From Synergistaceae bacterium (GTDB lineage: Bacteria > Synergistota > Synergistia > Synergistales > Aminobacteriaceae), in contig JAFTBA010000301.1 in NCBI GenBank assembly GCA_017458545.1, positions 1-6,987 on the forward strand: a stretch of DNA of 6,987 nt. The letters are read 5' to 3'. Each line of letters opens with the position of its first letter. Position 1 is the stretch's first letter. Below, piece after piece: positions 6,076-6,987 of this stretch. A program made the position numbers and the translations under genes. Under the pieces are notes generated by a model that was given only the letters and a program-made list of their open reading frames with translations, was not told the origin of the DNA and searched no databases.

Positions 6076-6879
6076 ATGCCTGACGAAATGAAACCTTCAT
6101 TCACCATTGAAGGTGTAATGAAAGAACTCGAGGAAGCCACATTGATGGACGATTATTTTATGCGAGCTTTCTTTGAGGATAACATTTCGGGAACTCAGAC
6201 AGTATTGCGGATAATCATGGATAAACCTGACTTAATCGTTAAGTCAGTGAGCGTTCAGGAAGATTTTAAGGGCTTTGACGACTCGCACGGCGTAAGGTTT
6301 GATGTTTATGCTGTTGATTCTGAGAACAGACAGTATGACATAGAGTTTCAGAACAAATCTGAGGGTGCGAGTCCTTACAGAGCTGATTTCAACAGTGCAA
6401 TGCTCACTGTGAGGACGCTGAAGAAATCTGAGAGTTATTCCGTTCTGTCGAAGCGTGAACGTGTAGTAATCTTTATCACGAAGACAGATGTACTGAAAGA
6501 GGGACTCCCGATTTACAGAATTGAGCGCGTAATTGTGGACACAGGGAAGCCGTTTAACGACGGTACACGTATAATTTACGTTAATACCGCGCATGAAGAT
6601 ACCAATACCGCATTAGGGAAGTTAGTGCATGATTTAAGGTGCGGTAATCTTCGTGAATGGTATTATAGTGAATTGGCGGAACAAGCAGATGATGCAAGAA
6701 AGAAGGTCAGGAAGATGACACAGATAGAAGCAATGAAAGCGTACGAACGTGCCCGCACCTATGAAGATGTTGCCCGCGATTTGATCAGGTTAGGACGAGT
6801 CGCACTCGAGGACATCGCGAATGTCTGCCACCTCACATTGGAGCAGGTCAAGAATCTCGCAGCTACCGTAAACGCATAA
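6076..6879 (+). CDS. Rpn/PD-(D/E)XK nuclease-family protein, copy 2 (full length)
   Basis: A 267-residue paralogue of the preceding gene. The same parts are visible: LMDDYFMRAFFEDN near the N-terminus; Arg74 and Asp76 in RFDVYA; Glu90-x-Gln92 in YDIEFQ; SEGASPYRAD; the VVIFITKTDVL strand; DGTRIIYVNTA; and RCGNLREWYYSELAEQ closing the nuclease part. Catalytic residues look intact, so it is probably active. The start at ATG 6076 has AAGGAG (6062-6067), 8 bases upstream. The tail is eight residues shorter than in copy 1 when counted from the internal Met, and lacks the AxGx repeats, but its final 25 residues are identical. Copy 2 lies 40 bases after copy 1 with no terminator between, so both are probably on one transcript, which ends at 6905-6946. 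By family knowledge it could act in recombination or phage defence; the sequence alone does not decide. Confidence 0.88.
   Translation: MPDEMKPSFTIEGVMKELEEATLMDDYFMRAFFEDNISGTQTVLRIIMDKPDLIVKSVSVQEDFKGFDDSHGVRFDVYAVDSENRQYDIEFQNKSEGASPYRADFNSAMLTVRTLKKSESYSVLSKRERVVIFITKTDVLKEGLPIYRIERVIVDTGKPFNDGTRIIYVNTAHEDTNTALGKLVHDLRCGNLREWYYSELAEQADDARKKVRKMTQIEAMKAYERARTYEDVARDLIRLGRVALEDIANVCHLTLEQVKNLAATVNA
6701..6706 (+). promoter_or_regulatory. Internal ribosome-binding site inside Rpn copy 2
   Basis: AGAAGG lies 8 bases before the in-frame ATG 6715, with a further AGGAAG (6709-6714) directly against the ATG. It is weaker than the one in copy 1 but sits at the equivalent domain junction. Confidence 0.4.
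6715..6879 (+). CDS. Putative nested gene: separately translated C-terminal domain of Rpn copy 2 (RpnS-like)
   Basis: A possible 54-residue product from ATG 6715 (Met214 of the full-length frame), sharing the stop of copy 2. It contains MTQIEAMKAYERARTYED, then a helical stretch (VARDLIRLGRV) and the invariant 25-residue end. Its start lines up with the internal ATG of copy 1, both just after the basic R-K motif that ends the nuclease domain. The same RpnS reasoning applies as for copy 1, with a weaker ribosome-binding site and no clear four-residue repeats. If both nested products are made, their identical ends and differing upstream helices would decide whether they cross-inhibit the two nucleases. 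This is inference. Confidence 0.42.
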   Translation: MTQIEAMKAYERARTYEDVARDLIRLGRVALEDIANVCHLTLEQVKNLAATVNA

Positions 6880-6904
6880 CAGCTGACAGCAACATACTCA
6901 AAAC

Positions 6905-6946
6905 ACTTCCCTGTTTTGCATTCAAAGCAGGGAAGTTGTTCTGTTT
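6905..6946 (+). terminator. Strong intrinsic terminator closing the Rpn pair
   Basis: ACTTCCCTGTTTTG (6905-6918) pairs with CAAAGCAGGGAAGT (6923-6936) over 14 positions with a single G-U, around the 4-base loop CATT. A T-rich tail (TGTTCTGTTT) follows. It lies 25 bases after the stop of copy 2. Confidence 0.88.
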
Positions 6947-6987
6947 AGTTATATATATCCTTTGTGTTACTTGTGAGTCTGATGTGA
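6947..6987. other. Short non-coding end of window
   Basis: An AT-rich stretch with TTATATATAT (6949-6958) after the terminator. It could hold the promoter of a following gene, but no -35 element at proper distance and no start codon with a ribosome-binding site can be shown before the window ends. Confidence 0.3.

Noticed and set aside
6244..6594. A 116-codon open frame on the minus strand inside Rpn copy 2.
   Set aside because: It lies wholly antisense to a clear nuclease domain, has no convincing ribosome-binding site, and its protein is low-quality and unlike any family.
5200..6903. Insertion sequence suggested by the 'transposase' name often given to this nuclease family.
   Set aside because: No inverted-repeat ends or target-site duplication were found around the pair; the name is a legacy label.

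Overview
The window reads as a piece of chromosome from a diderm (outer-membrane) anaerobe with moderate-to-low GC. The best phylum guess is Synergistota (Synergistetes). This rests mainly on the C-terminus of the protein at 1180-2307: a Ser-Gly-Cys-Asn motif, one hydrophobic helix and a Lys/Arg end, which resembles the Synergist-CTERM sorting tail. A TolC-type outer-membrane protein next to it fits a diderm. The assignment is an inference from family knowledge, not from a search.

Layout. All genes are on the + strand. (1) 1-2307 is a tight three-gene envelope group: the C-terminal part of a TolC-family outer-membrane factor (its start lies outside the window), a small secreted SLT-type lytic transglycosylase, and a secreted protein of unknown function with the sorting-like tail. 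It ends at an intrinsic terminator (2344-2385). (2) 2440-3867 is cysS, cysteinyl-tRNA synthetase, with a TTG start and all zinc-site and signature residues intact. (3) 3866-3928 is a degenerate 7-bp tandem repeat that overlaps the cysS stop codon. It contains a perfect G3N4G3N4G3N4G3 motif and runs into the ribosome-binding site of the next gene. (4) 3933-5192 is an LplT-like MFS transporter, without the acyltransferase and ligase domains that relatives often carry. (5) 5217-6035 and 6076-6879 are two tandem Rpn/PD-(D/E)XK (PDDEXK_2-type) nuclease paralogues, closed by a strong terminator at 6905-6946.

The most interesting part is the pair of nucleases. At the junction between nuclease domain and C-terminal tail, both genes have an in-frame ATG preceded by a Shine-Dalgarno sequence, very strong in the first copy. 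Each could therefore make a second, short product (62 and 54 residues). This is the layout described for E. coli Rpn proteins, where a separately translated C-terminal domain (RpnS) blocks the toxic full-length nuclease (RpnL) in a phage-defence toxin-antitoxin system nested in one gene. The first copy also shows degenerate four-residue repeats in the tail, and the last 25 residues are identical in both copies although their DNA differs at nine third-codon positions. The two copies look like a tandem duplication of the whole cistron, with similarity reaching into both flanks.

No tRNA, rRNA, CRISPR array, insertion-sequence ends or attachment sites were seen. The only non-coding stretches are 2308-2439, 3868-3932, 6036-6075 and 6880-6987, all under 300 bases.
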